Made by a program: the position numbers and the translations under genes | The notes under the pieces: generated by a model | Databases searched by the model: none | Told to the model about the DNA's origin: nothing | What the model saw: the letters and a program-made list of their open reading frames with translations, nothing else | Origin: Klebsiella planticola ATCC 33531 | GTDB taxonomy: Bacteria > Pseudomonadota > Gammaproteobacteria > Enterobacterales > Enterobacteriaceae | Length of the DNA: 64,000 bases | Reading direction: 5' to 3' | NCBI RefSeq assembly: GCF_000735435.1 | Contig: NZ_JMPP01000052.1 | Span: 1-64,000 of the forward strand | Shown: piece by piece, positions 8,826-17,342 of the stretch | Layout of the letters: each line of letters begins with the position of its first letter | Position numbering within the stretch: position 1 is the first letter of the stretch

Positions 8826-10463
8826 TTATCCCGCATCGCGCCCATCCGCCATCAGAATCTGACCAAACTCGGCGCGCAGCCGGTTTTTCAGGACTTTACC
8901 GGTGGCGCTGACGGGGAGCGCATCGATGAACAGAATCCGGTCCGGAAGCTGCCATTTCGGCACTCGTGTCTGGTACCAGGCCAACAGCTCCGGCTCTTCA
9001 ATTTCGCCATCTTCTGCCCTGACACACAGCAGCACCGGACGCTCATCCCAGCGCGGATGCTGCGCCGCAATCGCCGCCGCGCTGCGAATCGCCGGATGGG
9101 CAAGCGCAATATTCTCCAGCTCGACCGTTGAGATCCACTCTCCGCCGGACTTAATGATATCTTTCGCCCGATCGTGAATCACCAGGTAGCCATTCTCATC
9201 AACCGTGCCAATATCACCGGTGTCGAACCAGCCATCATCGGTCAACGCGGTATCGGGACGACCGTAGTAATTTGCCGCCACCCAATGGCCGCGCACCTGC
9301 AGATAGCCCTGACTTTCGCCATCGTTGGCCAGCGCCTGGCCCTCAGCATCCACCACCCGCAGATCGATGCCAAAAATGACGCGCCCCTGACCGTGCCCCA
9401 GTTTTTGCTGTGCCTCCTGAGGCAGGGCTTTATGTTTGCTCAGCGGCGTGTTGATGGTGCCGATGGGCGAAGTCTCGGTCATCCCCCAGGCATGAATCAG
9501 CTCAATACCATAATCGCGGCGGAAGACCTCAATCATCGACGGGGGCAGCGCCGACCCGCCGACAAAAGATCGTTTAAAACAGGGCAGGCGAACATCCGAT
9601 TTACGCAGCGCGGCAAGCAATCCTGCCCAGATGACCGGAACGCCGAAGGCGACGCTGACCTGCTCCTCGCTCAACAGCCGCAGCAGGCTGTCGCCGTCCA
9701 GATTCGGCCCCGGCAGAACCAGGCGAGCGCCGGCCATCGCGGCAATAAAAGGCGTGCCCCAGGCATTGACGTGGAACATCGGCACTACCGGCAACAGCGT
9801 GTCCTGCGCCGAGATACCGGCCGCATCCGGCTGATTGCCGCTCAGCGCATGCAGTACCAGCGAGCGGTGGGTATTCAGCACCCCTTTCGGCTTGCCGGTG
9901 GTCCCCGAGGTATAGCACAGCGACGCCGGCGAATGTTCGCTCACCTCGGGCCAGCGATACGCCGGATCCGCTGCAGCGATCAGCTCCTCAAAAAACAGCA
10001 GCGAGTCCAGCGCGGCGAGCGCCTCCTCATTCCGCGGCTCCAGCAGAACAAAATGCTTTACCGTTGGCAACTGGGGCCGCAGCGCGCAGATAAGCGGCAG
10101 AAAGGTGTCGTCGAAAAACAGAATCTCGTCCGCGGCATCATTGATGATAAACGCGAGGTGTTCCGTGGACAGGCGTGGGTTGATGGTATGCGTCACCCAT
10201 CCCCCAGCACTGATGCCAAAATAGATCTCCAGATGGCGGCGATTATTCCACGCCAGCGTGCCGCAGCGGGCGCCTGTCGGGAGCCCCAGCCGGCTCATGG
10301 CGGAAGCCAGACGCAGGGCGTTATCCGCCACCTCTCCCCAGCTACTGTACTCTCTTCCCCCTAACGTCCCGACCGAAACAATTTCCGTATCGCTATGATA
10401 GCGCGCGGCATGCTCAATGAGCGTCCGGGTCGTTAAATCCTGATACATCATCGGTGGATGCAT
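8826..10463 (-). CDS. AMP-binding fatty acyl-CoA synthetase-like protein
   Basis: This is a member of the adenylate-forming (ANL) superfamily, closest by eye to medium/long-chain acyl-CoA synthetases of the AlkK type. It would activate a carboxylic acid with ATP and transfer it to CoA. Seen in its 545 residues: P-loop-like YTSGTTGKPKG (about 184-194), GMTETSP, GWFDTGDIG, the hinge KDIIKSGGEW and the C-terminal catalytic lysine in SATGKVLKNR. The start at 10463 has GGAG eight bases upstream; a longer frame up to 10577 lacks a convincing site. The neighbours do not reveal the substrate. It is absent from this locus in E. coli K-12 as I recall it. Confidence 0.82.
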   Translation of the reverse strand: MHPPMMYQDLTTRTLIEHAARYHSDTEIVSVGTLGGREYSSWGEVADNALRLASAMSRLGLPTGARCGTLAWNNRRHLEIYFGISAGGWVTHTINPRLSTEHLAFIINDAADEILFFDDTFLPLICALRPQLPTVKHFVLLEPRNEEALAALDSLLFFEELIAAADPAYRWPEVSEHSPASLCYTSGTTGKPKGVLNTHRSLVLHALSGNQPDAAGISAQDTLLPVVPMFHVNAWGTPFIAAMAGARLVLPGPNLDGDSLLRLLSEEQVSVAFGVPVIWAGLLAALRKSDVRLPCFKRSFVGGSALPPSMIEVFRRDYGIELIHAWGMTETSPIGTINTPLSKHKALPQEAQQKLGHGQGRVIFGIDLRVVDAEGQALANDGESQGYLQVRGHWVAANYYGRPDTALTDDGWFDTGDIGTVDENGYLVIHDRAKDIIKSGGEWISTVELENIALAHPAIRSAAAIAAQHPRWDERPVLLCVRAEDGEIEEPELLAWYQTRVPKWQLPDRILFIDALPVSATGKVLKNRLRAEFGQILMADGRDAG

Positions 10464-10735
10464 GGCTGTTACTCCGCGACAGGCTGATATGTTGTGTAAG
10501 TGATGCGGTCCGGTGTGCACCCGAACTCTCACTAAATCTGGCAACAACCCGGGCAGCCAACCAAAACAGATGTGCAAAATTTAGCGTTCACGCACAAGAA
10601 TCCTCGTCTGGCAGCGGGGAATGTGATGGGAAATGGCTTTTCACGCGCGGCGGTAGCGCGCAGAAGAGGGGCCGACGCAGTGAAGAATGCGCGAGTGGTA
10701 CGCTCGTCGCATTCAACTCGCGCCGGCGCAATGTT

Positions 10736-11455
10736 TCAGTTGCCAGGCTCTGGCTGCGGGACCGTAAACTTATATCCTTTTCCCCATACCGTCAGAATAA
10801 ACTCCGGCTCCGCCGGATTATCTTCTATTTTCATCCTCAGCCGATTAATGTGCGTGTTGACCGTATGCTCATACCCTTCATGCTGATAGCCCCACACCTG
10901 GTTGAGCAAACTGATGCGGGAAAAGACCTTATCGGGATGCCTGGCAAAGAACCACAGCAGGTCGAACTCGCGCGGCGTCAGGTCAAGCGCGAGATCGCGC
11001 AAACGCGCTTCGCGCGCAAGCGGGTCGATGGTCAGCCGGTCAATGTGCAGTATGCCGGCGTCCTGCATCAGATTCTGGGCCATGGCCTCCTGACGACGGA
11101 AGAGCGCCTTCACTCGCGCCACCAGCTCAAGCATCGAAAAGGGTTTCGCGAGGTAGTCATCTGCCCCGAGTTCCAGCCCCAGGACACGATGGACTTCACT
11201 TGCGCGCGCGCTGATTATCACTATCGGCATGTAGCTTGCCATGGTGCGGGCATGCCGGCAGATCTCCAGACCGTCGATGCCCGGTAACATCAGGTCGAGG
11301 ATCAGCGCGTCCCAGCCGCCCTGCCTGACCATCGCCAGCCCGCCGGTGCCTTCAGCAGCATGGCTGATTTCATAGCCCTCCTCGCATAAATGCAGCTGCA
11401 GCAGCTCCGCGATATTTTCATCATCTTCAATAATTAATACTTTTTTGGGCTTCAT
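10736..11455 (-). CDS. OmpR/PhoB-family response regulator, no adjacent kinase
   Basis: A 239-residue two-domain regulator. The receiver domain shows the acidic pair Asp11-Asp12, phospho-acceptor Asp54 (LILDLMLPG), and the lysine in YLAKPFS. The C-terminal winged helix has the usual DLTPREFDLLWFFARHP and VWGKGYKF signatures. The ATG at 11455 has AAGG at good distance. It is divergent from the cytochrome b/molybdoprotein/MxKDx unit and probably regulates it (inference from arrangement). No histidine kinase gene lies beside it; the 272 bases towards the acyl-CoA synthetase start hold no recognisable kinase. Confidence 0.88.
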   Translation of the reverse strand: MKPKKVLIIEDDENIAELLQLHLCEEGYEISHAAEGTGGLAMVRQGGWDALILDLMLPGIDGLEICRHARTMASYMPIVIISARASEVHRVLGLELGADDYLAKPFSMLELVARVKALFRRQEAMAQNLMQDAGILHIDRLTIDPLAREARLRDLALDLTPREFDLLWFFARHPDKVFSRISLLNQVWGYQHEGYEHTVNTHINRLRMKIEDNPAEPEFILTVWGKGYKFTVPQPEPGN

Positions 11456-11465
11456 CGCTGCCGCC

Positions 11466-11475
11466 TTATTGCGTT
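11466..11475 (-). promoter_or_regulatory. shared 10-base leader element, copy upstream of response regulator
   Basis: On the minus strand this reads AACGCAATAA, ending 10 bases before the regulator ATG. The identical decamer precedes the divergent cytochrome gene (11576-11585). Function unknown. Confidence 0.45.
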
Positions 11476-11488
11476 CTGTCAGAGACAG
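11476..11488. promoter_or_regulatory. small inverted repeat, possible operator
   Basis: CTGTC-AGA-GACAG is a perfect 5-bp inverted repeat between the divergent regulator and cytochrome b genes. It could be an operator for the regulator; this is inference. Confidence 0.3.
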
Positions 11489-11575
11489 TTTAGACGACAT
11501 TCGCATCGCGAGTTATCACATTTAATTTAACTTTTCGTGATACATCGGCGAACAGATTCAGGCCACACTGTTATT

Positions 11576-11585
11576 AACGCAATAA
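11576..11585 (+). promoter_or_regulatory. shared 10-base leader element, copy upstream of cytochrome b gene
   Basis: AACGCAATAA ends 11 bases before the ATG at 11597, mirroring the copy before the divergent response regulator. Confidence 0.45.
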
Positions 11586-11596
11586 CCGGGAATATC

Positions 11597-12211
11597 ATGA
11601 TGAACAGTCTCTCAAATCAGATTAAGCCCGCGACCATTCATCCTCTGTGGTTAAGAATTTGCCACTGGGTTAATGCGCTTTCGATATTAATTATGGTGAC
11701 CAGCGGCTGGCGTATTTATAACGCATCACCGTTGTTTAATTTTTATATTCCTGATGCACTGACTCTTGGCGGTTGGCTGGCAGGCGCATTGCAATGGCAT
11801 TTTTCAGCAATGTGGTTGTTTGCTCTTAACGGTGTATTTTACCTGCTGATGAATCTTGTCAGCGGGCGCTTAAAAAAACAATTCTGGCCTCTGTCGCCGC
11901 AAGGAGTAATTGACGATTTTATTTCCGCACTACGCGGCAGGCTGACACATGACAATCCCGGCCATTATAACTACGTCCAGAAACTGGCCTATCTCTTCGT
12001 CATGCTCGATAGCATTATTCTGGCGTTATCCGGTCTGGTTATCTGGAAGTCGGTGCAGTTTCCGCTGCTACGAATCTTACTCGGGGGATATGACAACGCA
12101 CGGGTGATTCATTTCTTTGCGATGTCCGCACTGATGGGATTTGTCGTTATTCATCTGCTGATGGTGCTGCTGGTCCCGAAAACGTTACTGGCCATGCTCC
12201 GCGGACGATAA
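11597..12211 (+). CDS. Membrane b-type cytochrome (cytochrome b561/YedZ-like partner)
   Basis: An integral membrane protein of about 204 residues with four hydrophobic segments, resembling the b-type cytochrome domain of Ni/Fe-hydrogenase and thiosulfate reductase cytochromes. Candidate haem ligands are His15/His23 in the first segment (HPLWLRICHWVNAL), a His before the second (QWHFSAMW) and histidines in the fourth (VIHFFAM...VIHLLMV). It probably passes quinol electrons to the periplasmic molybdoprotein encoded next, as MsrQ does for MsrP. The ATG at 11597 is followed directly by a second ATG; either may be used. Ten bases separate it from the next gene. Confidence 0.82.
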   Translation: MMNSLSNQIKPATIHPLWLRICHWVNALSILIMVTSGWRIYNASPLFNFYIPDALTLGGWLAGALQWHFSAMWLFALNGVFYLLMNLVSGRLKKQFWPLSPQGVIDDFISALRGRLTHDNPGHYNYVQKLAYLFVMLDSIILALSGLVIWKSVQFPLLRILLGGYDNARVIHFFAMSALMGFVVIHLLMVLLVPKTLLAMLRGR

Positions 12212-12221
12212 GGAAAATACA

Positions 12222-13010
12222 GTGAACAATCATAAAAATTCATTCTCCGCCGCCGACAAGGCCATCGTAGTCCAGGAGGCGAGCCGGGAAATTAACAAGC
12301 GGCTCTCATCGGAAGGTCGTCGCCGCTTTATCAGGCAGGGGTTAACTTTTGGCGGTCTGATGCTGTTAAGCGGTTGCGATATCAGCAATAACAGCGAGGT
12401 CGAAACAACCTTAAGCCAGATCTCACAATTTAACGATCGTATTCAACGCTGGTTATTTAATGCTAATAACCTTGCGCCGGTTTATCCCGAAAGTATGATC
12501 GCTCGCCCTTTCCCGTTTAATGCATTTTACAGCGAGGATCAGGCGCCCGCGATCGACGGCAGCGATTATCGTCTTGAAGTTTCTGGATTAGTGGCTGACA
12601 AACGCCCATGGACACTGGCCGAACTGCATAAGATGGCGCAGGTCAGCCAGATCACGCGACATATTTGTGTGGAAGGATGGAGCGCCATCGGTAAATGGGG
12701 TGGCGTTCCGTTTGCCCTATTCCTCAAACGTATCGGCGCCGATCTGAGCGCCAGCTACGTCAGCTTTCGCTGTGCTGATAATTATTATACCAGTATCGAT
12801 ATGGCCACTGCGATCCATCCGCAGACGATTATGGCATTAACCTACGATGGCCAGATATTACCGCGTAAATATGGTTTCCCGATGAAGTTAAGAATTCCGA
12901 CCAAGCTCGGTTATAAAAACCCGAAGCATATTATGTCAATTGAAGTCACCAACCGCTACCCCGGCGGCTACTGGGAAGACCAGGGTTATAACTGGTTCGC
13001 TGGTAGTTAA
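12222..13010 (+). CDS. Periplasmic molybdopterin-dependent oxidoreductase, predicted Tat lipoprotein
   Basis: The 262-residue protein has an oxidoreductase molybdopterin-binding domain of the sulfite oxidase/YedY (MsrP) type; Cys149 in HICVEGWSAIGKWGG is the expected Mo ligand. The N terminus carries a twin-arginine motif (GRRRFIRQG, about 32-40), a hydrophobic stretch and a lipobox (LLSGC, Cys52), so it is likely exported folded by Tat and anchored by lipid. It starts with GTG at 12222 after AAGGAAA. The likely role is reduction of an oxidised periplasmic compound, perhaps methionine sulfoxide, using electrons from the upstream cytochrome. Substrate is inference. About 30 residues precede the twin arginines, an unusually long n-region. 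Confidence 0.85.
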   Translation: MNNHKNSFSAADKAIVVQEASREINKRLSSEGRRRFIRQGLTFGGLMLLSGCDISNNSEVETTLSQISQFNDRIQRWLFNANNLAPVYPESMIARPFPFNAFYSEDQAPAIDGSDYRLEVSGLVADKRPWTLAELHKMAQVSQITRHICVEGWSAIGKWGGVPFALFLKRIGADLSASYVSFRCADNYYTSIDMATAIHPQTIMALTYDGQILPRKYGFPMKLRIPTKLGYKNPKHIMSIEVTNRYPGGYWEDQGYNWFAGS

Positions 13011-13059
13011 TTCGTGGTCGTCATCATCCGTTATTCATACAACATGAAGGAATTGCAAA

Positions 13060-13320
13060 ATGAAAAAGATTAATACGTTACTGATGTGCTCTGCTTTACT
13101 TTTCGGTATGTCCAGCGCCTACGCTGCCGATAATATGGCTAAAGATAATATGGCCAAAGATAACATGGGCAAGATGTCTCACGACTGCACAAAAGATGGC
13201 ATGAAAAAAGAGTGTATGTCTAAAGATGGCATGTCGAAGGATAAAATGAGCAAAGACAGCATGGCCAAAGATGCCATGTCGAAAGACAAGATGGGCAAAG
13301 ACACGATGGGTAAACAATAA
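13060..13320 (+). CDS. Periplasmic pentapeptide MxKDx repeat protein, methionine rich
   Basis: An 86-residue precursor with a Sec signal peptide (cleavage after AYA, residue 22). The 64-residue mature part is a run of pentapeptides of the form M-x-K-D-x. I count 12 methionines, two cysteines and many Lys/Asp in it, and no aromatic residues. It belongs to the MxKDx repeat family. A similar peptide, MrpX of Azospira, is a sacrificial hypochlorite scavenger regenerated by a YedY-type reductase. Its position 49 bases after the molybdoprotein gene supports the same role here (inference). AAGGA precedes the ATG, and a strong terminator follows. Confidence 0.88.
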   Translation: MKKINTLLMCSALLFGMSSAYAADNMAKDNMAKDNMGKMSHDCTKDGMKKECMSKDGMSKDKMSKDSMAKDAMSKDKMGKDTMGKQ

Positions 13321-13343
13321 CCGCGCAGCCCGACGACGAGGTC

Positions 13344-13383
13344 AAAGGGGTGGCCTGCCGGTTGGGCAGGTAACCCCTTTTTA
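13344..13383 (+). terminator. intrinsic terminator after MxKDx gene
   Basis: Aaaggggt pairs with acccctttt, with an inner cctgcc/ggcagg helix and a run of T at the end. It closes the cytochrome b-molybdoprotein-MxKDx unit. Confidence 0.85.
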
Positions 13384-13490
13384 TCCCCTCATCCTGCCAC
13401 CGTAGGATCGCCAGCAGGGGCCCTCGAAACACCGGGAAACCGCTCTCCTCCGACCTGAGCTTTAGCAATCAAAGCCGTAGCGTTACGGGA

Positions 13491-14315
13491 TCAGAGATCT
13501 TTCAACAGCCGGTCGACGAATGCCGGAACAACCTCACTCGCCAGACCGTAGTGTTTTTCGGCAAATTCGCTGCCGACCTGGCTGGGCTCGAGGTTAAGTT
13601 CCACGGTATGCGCCCCCTGCAGACGGGCTTCGTGCACGAAACCTGCCGCCGGGTAAACGTGCCCGGAAGTGCCAATGGCGATGAAGATATCGGCATCGGC
13701 CAGCGCGCTGTAAATGTCATCCATCCCCAGCGGCATCTCGCCAAACCAGACCACGTGCGGACGCAGCGGCGCCGGGAACTGGCAGCAGTGGCACTTATCT
13801 TCCGCCGTGACGTCTCCGGTCCACTCCAGTACCTGTCCGCTCCACGAACAGCGCACCTTCAACAGCTCGCCGTGCATATGAATCACCCGACGGTTTCCCG
13901 CGCGTTCGTGCAGGTTATCAATGTTCTGGGTAACCAGCACAAATCGATCGCCCAGCGCCGCTTCCAGCCGCGCCAGCGCCTGATGTGCCGCATTCGGCGC
14001 TATCTCCGGGCTTTGCAACTGCCGGCGACGGGCGTTATAAAACGCCTGCACCAGCGCAGGGTCGCGGGCGAATCCTTCCGGCGTCGCCACATCTTCCACC
14101 CGGTGCTCTTCCCACAAACCATCGGCCGCGCGAAACGTTTTAATCCCGGACTCCGCTGAAATGCCCGCGCCGGTCAGCACCACAACCCTGGGTTTATCTG
14201 TTGTTTCCACAGCCGCCTTATCCTCTTTAAAAAAAATCCGCTGGCGCAGACGTTCACGCAAGCGACGTTTATTGCGACGAAAACGGCTCAATCGGTGTAA
14301 GCGGCGCGACAACAT
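13491..14315 (-). CDS. cobB: NAD-dependent protein deacylase CobB (sirtuin)
   Basis: CobB removes acetyl and succinyl groups from lysines using NAD+, for example reactivating acetyl-CoA synthetase. The 274 residues show [10 protein letters not shown], the [12 protein letters not shown] motif, catalytic His in HMHGEL, zinc cysteines (VRCSWSG and CHCC) and the Tyr/Arg pair of desuccinylases in AFYNARRR. The basic N-terminal extension ([12 protein letters not shown]...) of the long form is present. The methionine used to start the short isoform in E. coli/Salmonella is replaced by Thr (VETTDKPRV). It lies 14 bases after nagK, so the two probably form an operon. Confidence 0.95.
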   Translation of the reverse strand: MLSRRLHRLSRFRRNKRRLRERLRQRIFFKEDKAAVETTDKPRVVVLTGAGISAESGIKTFRAADGLWEEHRVEDVATPEGFARDPALVQAFYNARRRQLQSPEIAPNAAHQALARLEAALGDRFVLVTQNIDNLHERAGNRRVIHMHGELLKVRCSWSGQVLEWTGDVTAEDKCHCCQFPAPLRPHVVWFGEMPLGMDDIYSALADADIFIAIGTSGHVYPAAGFVHEARLQGAHTVELNLEPSQVGSEFAEKHYGLASEVVPAFVDRLLKDL

Positions 14316-14329
14316 AGCTCCCCCTGTGG

Positions 14330-15241
14330 TTAATGAGTCAAATGAAGGAAGGCCGCACCGCGCATGCCTCCGGCATCGCCATGGCGCGCACGTTCAATAC
14401 GCGGTACCCGGGCAACGGGAAGTAAATGTCGCGGCAGGCGTTGCGCCAGCCCTTCGCTTATGGCAGTAAAGTTAGACAATCCTCCGCCAAGCACCAGCAG
14501 ATCCGGATCAACAATCGTCAGAATATTACCCAGACAGACCGCCAGCAGGTCAAGATAGCGCTCGACGTGCTCGTGCGCCCGCGCATCGCCCTGCTGCCAG
14601 AGCGCCACGATTTCGGGAGAGGTTAAGGTGTGTTGATAGAAATGTTCATAGAGCCAGGCAAAACCGCGGCCGGAGAGATAGTTTTCAATGCAGCCCAGCT
14701 GACCGCAGCCGCAGCGGGTGAGCGGGAAATCACGCCCCACGACCTCCAGCGCATCCACCGGCAGCCGGATATGGCCAAATTCACCGGTAATATAGCTATG
14801 TCCGGTAATCGATTTACCGTTGAGGACCAGGCCGCCGCCCACCCCGGTGCCGAGAATCAGCCCCATCACCAGCGGGTATTGCGTAAATTCATCGTCCCAG
14901 GCTTCGGAGAGAGCAAAGCAGTTGGCGTCGTTATCCAGACGGACTTCACGCCCGAGCCGGGCGCTCAGATCGCTGCGCAGCGACTGGCCGCTGGCAGCGG
15001 GGACGTTGGCGGCATACAGCGTGCCGTCCGCGGTTTCCGGCATCCCCGGAATACCAATCCCTACCGTCCCCTGACAGTCAAAGCGGCCGTCAGCTTCACG
15101 GACCAGCGCCTCTACCGCCTGTAGAAAGTCGGCATAACTCTCCTTCGGCGTGGCAACGCGTTTTTCCCACTGCAATCGCCGCGCTTTATCAAACACGCCC
15201 AGCGCTATTTTGCTGCCGCCAATATCAAATCCGTAGTACAT
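14330..15241 (-). CDS. nagK: N-acetyl-D-glucosamine kinase NagK
   Basis: NagK phosphorylates GlcNAc recovered from cell-wall recycling to GlcNAc-6-phosphate. It is a 303-residue ROK-family kinase with an N-terminal ATP site ([12 protein letters not shown]), catalytic Asp in [17 protein letters not shown], and the zinc motif CGCGQLGC. The start at 15241 is preferred over an ATG six bases upstream because AGAGGA then lies at normal spacing and the length equals E. coli NagK. It is followed closely by cobB. The link with nagZ in the same window is functional (both in murein recycling). Confidence 0.95.
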   Translation of the reverse strand: MYYGFDIGGSKIALGVFDKARRLQWEKRVATPKESYADFLQAVEALVREADGRFDCQGTVGIGIPGMPETADGTLYAANVPAASGQSLRSDLSARLGREVRLDNDANCFALSEAWDDEFTQYPLVMGLILGTGVGGGLVLNGKSITGHSYITGEFGHIRLPVDALEVVGRDFPLTRCGCGQLGCIENYLSGRGFAWLYEHFYQHTLTSPEIVALWQQGDARAHEHVERYLDLLAVCLGNILTIVDPDLLVLGGGLSNFTAISEGLAQRLPRHLLPVARVPRIERARHGDAGGMRGAAFLHLTH

Positions 15242-15302
15242 AGCCATTCCTCTTTACTGACCGAAAAGGTCAGGACGTAAAGAGTGGATAACAGAGATTC
15301 TT

Positions 15303-15370
15303 GTAGGTCCGCGCAAACGAAGCGCCACCGGGCGCAATGTCAGGTGGCAGCTTCTCCTTACCCGACCTAC
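15303..15370. repeat. inverted pair of degenerate REP units (BIME-like)
   Basis: An inverted unit (15303-15333, gtaggtccgcg...gccaccgggc) faces a direct unit (15339-15370, caggtggcagc...cccgacctac) between lolE and nagK. Both resemble the REP consensus of the roxA-pepT array with several changes. Confidence 0.6.
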
Positions 15371-15396
15371 CGGTTCATCCCCCGCAATCCACTGAA

Positions 15397-16641
15397 TTAC
15401 TGGCCACTCAGCACCCTCGCCGGGTCAATGCGGCTGGCGCGGCGGGCGGGATACCAGCTGGCCAGCAAACTCAGCAACAGTGCCGTCACCAGCACATAAA
15501 TAACATCCAGCCAGTGCAGTTCAGACGGCAGGAAGTCAATAAAATAGATGTCGCCGGACAAGAATTTGTGCCCGATCAGGTATTCAAGGCCGTTGATGAT
15601 GGACGTCAGATTTAGCGCACAAATGACGCCGATCGCCACACCAATCAGGCTCCCGACCGAACCGGCAAGCAAACCATACCAGACAAAAATGGCGCGGATC
15701 AGGCCATCTTTCGCCCCGAGCGTACGCAGTACCGCAATATCGCTGCTTTTATCTTTCACCGCCATCACCAGGGTGGAAACGATGTTAAAGCAGGCCACGC
15801 CGATCACCAGCACCATCGCGAGGTACATAATGGCGCGGATCATCTGAATATCACGATACATATAACCGTAGGTTCCGATCCAGCTCTTGATGTAAACGTA
15901 GCTGTTGGTCACTTCGCCGGCATCACGCACCAGCGTGTTGGCGTGGAACACATCGGTGACTTTAATCGCAATCCCGGTCACGCTGCCAGCCATATCCAGA
16001 TACTGCTGGGCATCGCTCATCGGGATCATCGCAAAACTGTGATCGAGCTGGCCGCTGAGCTGCAAAATCCCGGTCACATGCAGCCTGACGCGTTTCGGCT
16101 GCAGGAGCTGATGCTCGGAATCAGAGTTGGGGATCATGATGGAAACCCAGTCGCCCTGCTTCACGTGCAGCGCATCCGCCACCCCTTTACCGAGAATGAC
16201 CTGCTGTTCGCCGGCTTTAAAATTAGCCCACGCGTTATTCTGGACAAACTGAGGCAGCGAACTCAGGCGGCTTTCCTGCTGCGGATCGACACCCTTGACC
16301 TGAATGGCGCGCATGTTGCTGCCGCTCTCCACCAGCCCGGTGAAATTAATGTACGGCGCCGCGGCAACGATCCCTTTAACTTTTTCCACCTTCGCCAGCG
16401 CGTCGTTCCAGTTGGTCCACGGCTGCTTCACCGGCTCGATTTCGCCATGCGGAACCACCGCCAGAATGCGGTTGTTCAGCTCACGTTCAAAACCGTTCAT
16501 TGCGCTGAGGCCGACGATCAATACCGCCACCCCGAGCGCAATCCCGATGGTTGAAATCACCGAAATCAGCGACACCATGCCGCCACGTCGCCGTCCGCGG
16601 CTAAAACGCAGGGCAATCAATAACGATAACGGAGAAGTCAT
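15397..16641 (-). CDS. lolE: Lipoprotein-releasing ABC transporter membrane subunit LolE
   Basis: LolE forms with LolC the membrane part of the LolCDE complex that extracts outer-membrane lipoproteins and hands them to LolA. The 414 residues equal the E. coli length. There is an N-terminal membrane segment, a large periplasmic domain, and three C-terminal membrane segments of the MacB/FtsX type ending in [17 protein letters not shown]. The start codon shares one base with the lolD stop. Last gene of lolCDE; nagK follows after the REP pair. Confidence 0.95.
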   Translation of the reverse strand: MTSPLSLLIALRFSRGRRRGGMVSLISVISTIGIALGVAVLIVGLSAMNGFERELNNRILAVVPHGEIEPVKQPWTNWNDALAKVEKVKGIVAAAPYINFTGLVESGSNMRAIQVKGVDPQQESRLSSLPQFVQNNAWANFKAGEQQVILGKGVADALHVKQGDWVSIMIPNSDSEHQLLQPKRVRLHVTGILQLSGQLDHSFAMIPMSDAQQYLDMAGSVTGIAIKVTDVFHANTLVRDAGEVTNSYVYIKSWIGTYGYMYRDIQMIRAIMYLAMVLVIGVACFNIVSTLVMAVKDKSSDIAVLRTLGAKDGLIRAIFVWYGLLAGSVGSLIGVAIGVICALNLTSIINGLEYLIGHKFLSGDIYFIDFLPSELHWLDVIYVLVTALLLSLLASWYPARRASRIDPARVLSGQ

Positions 16642-17342
16642 TACCTGGCCCCCATCAGGGTCAGTTCCGCGTCCAGATGGCCATCACGCATCTCCAGCTG
16701 GCGGTTCATCCGTTTGGCCAGTTGCAGGTCGTGGGTCACCACCAGAAAAGCGGTGCGCTGGGCAACGTTCAGTTCCCCCAGCAGCTGAAAAATACTGTCG
16801 GCGTTGCGGGCATCGAGGTTACCGGTCGGTTCATCCGCCAGCACCAGCCGGGGCTTGTTGACCAGCGCCCGGGCAATCGCCACCCGCTGGCGCTCGCCGC
16901 CGGAAAGCTCTGACGGGCGGTGGTTGCTGCGGTGTTCCAGCCCCACGGCATGCAGCATCGCCTTAGCCTGACGTTCAATATCCGCTGCTTTCTGTTTGCC
17001 AATCAGCAGCGGCATTGCCACGTTTTCGAGGGCGGTGAAATCCGGCAACAGGTGGTGGAACTGGTAGATAAAGCCCAGTTCACGGTTACGCAGGTCGGCT
17101 CGCGCGGCTGCGGAGAGCCGGTTCATCGACTGCCCGGAGAAAATCACATCGCCGGAGGTCGGCGTATCCAGCCCGCCGAGCAGATGGAGCAGCGTACTCT
17201 TCCCGGAACCCGAGGTACCGACAATCGCCATCATCTCCCCTTCCTCAATGCTGAAGCTGACATTGTGCAACACGTCGGTTTGCACACTGCCTTCCTGATA
17301 GCGTTTGCACAGATTGTCGCATTGCAGCAGGATCTTATTCAT
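16641..17342 (-). CDS. lolD: Lipoprotein-releasing ABC transporter ATPase LolD
   Basis: The ATPase of LolCDE, 233 residues as in E. coli. Walker A is GTSGSGKST, the signature is [15 protein letters not shown], and Walker B is [13 protein letters not shown], with the LolD-type sequence [18 protein letters not shown] between. It overlaps lolC by eight bases and lolE by one. Confidence 0.96.
   Translation of the reverse strand: MNKILLQCDNLCKRYQEGSVQTDVLHNVSFSIEEGEMMAIVGTSGSGKSTLLHLLGGLDTPTSGDVIFSGQSMNRLSAAARADLRNRELGFIYQFHHLLPDFTALENVAMPLLIGKQKAADIERQAKAMLHAVGLEHRSNHRPSELSGGERQRVAIARALVNKPRLVLADEPTGNLDARNADSIFQLLGELNVAQRTAFLVVTHDLQLAKRMNRQLEMRDGHLDAELTLMGAR

Noticed and set aside
9174-10364. 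396-codon frame opposite the acyl-CoA synthetase
   Set aside because: The minus-strand frame has all ANL motifs; the opposite frame is rich in Arg/Gln/His and has no recognisable domain.
10464-10735. Possible remnant of a sensor kinase after the response regulator
   Set aside because: Reading all frames by eye gave no membrane helix, H box or HATPase motif; only short frames.
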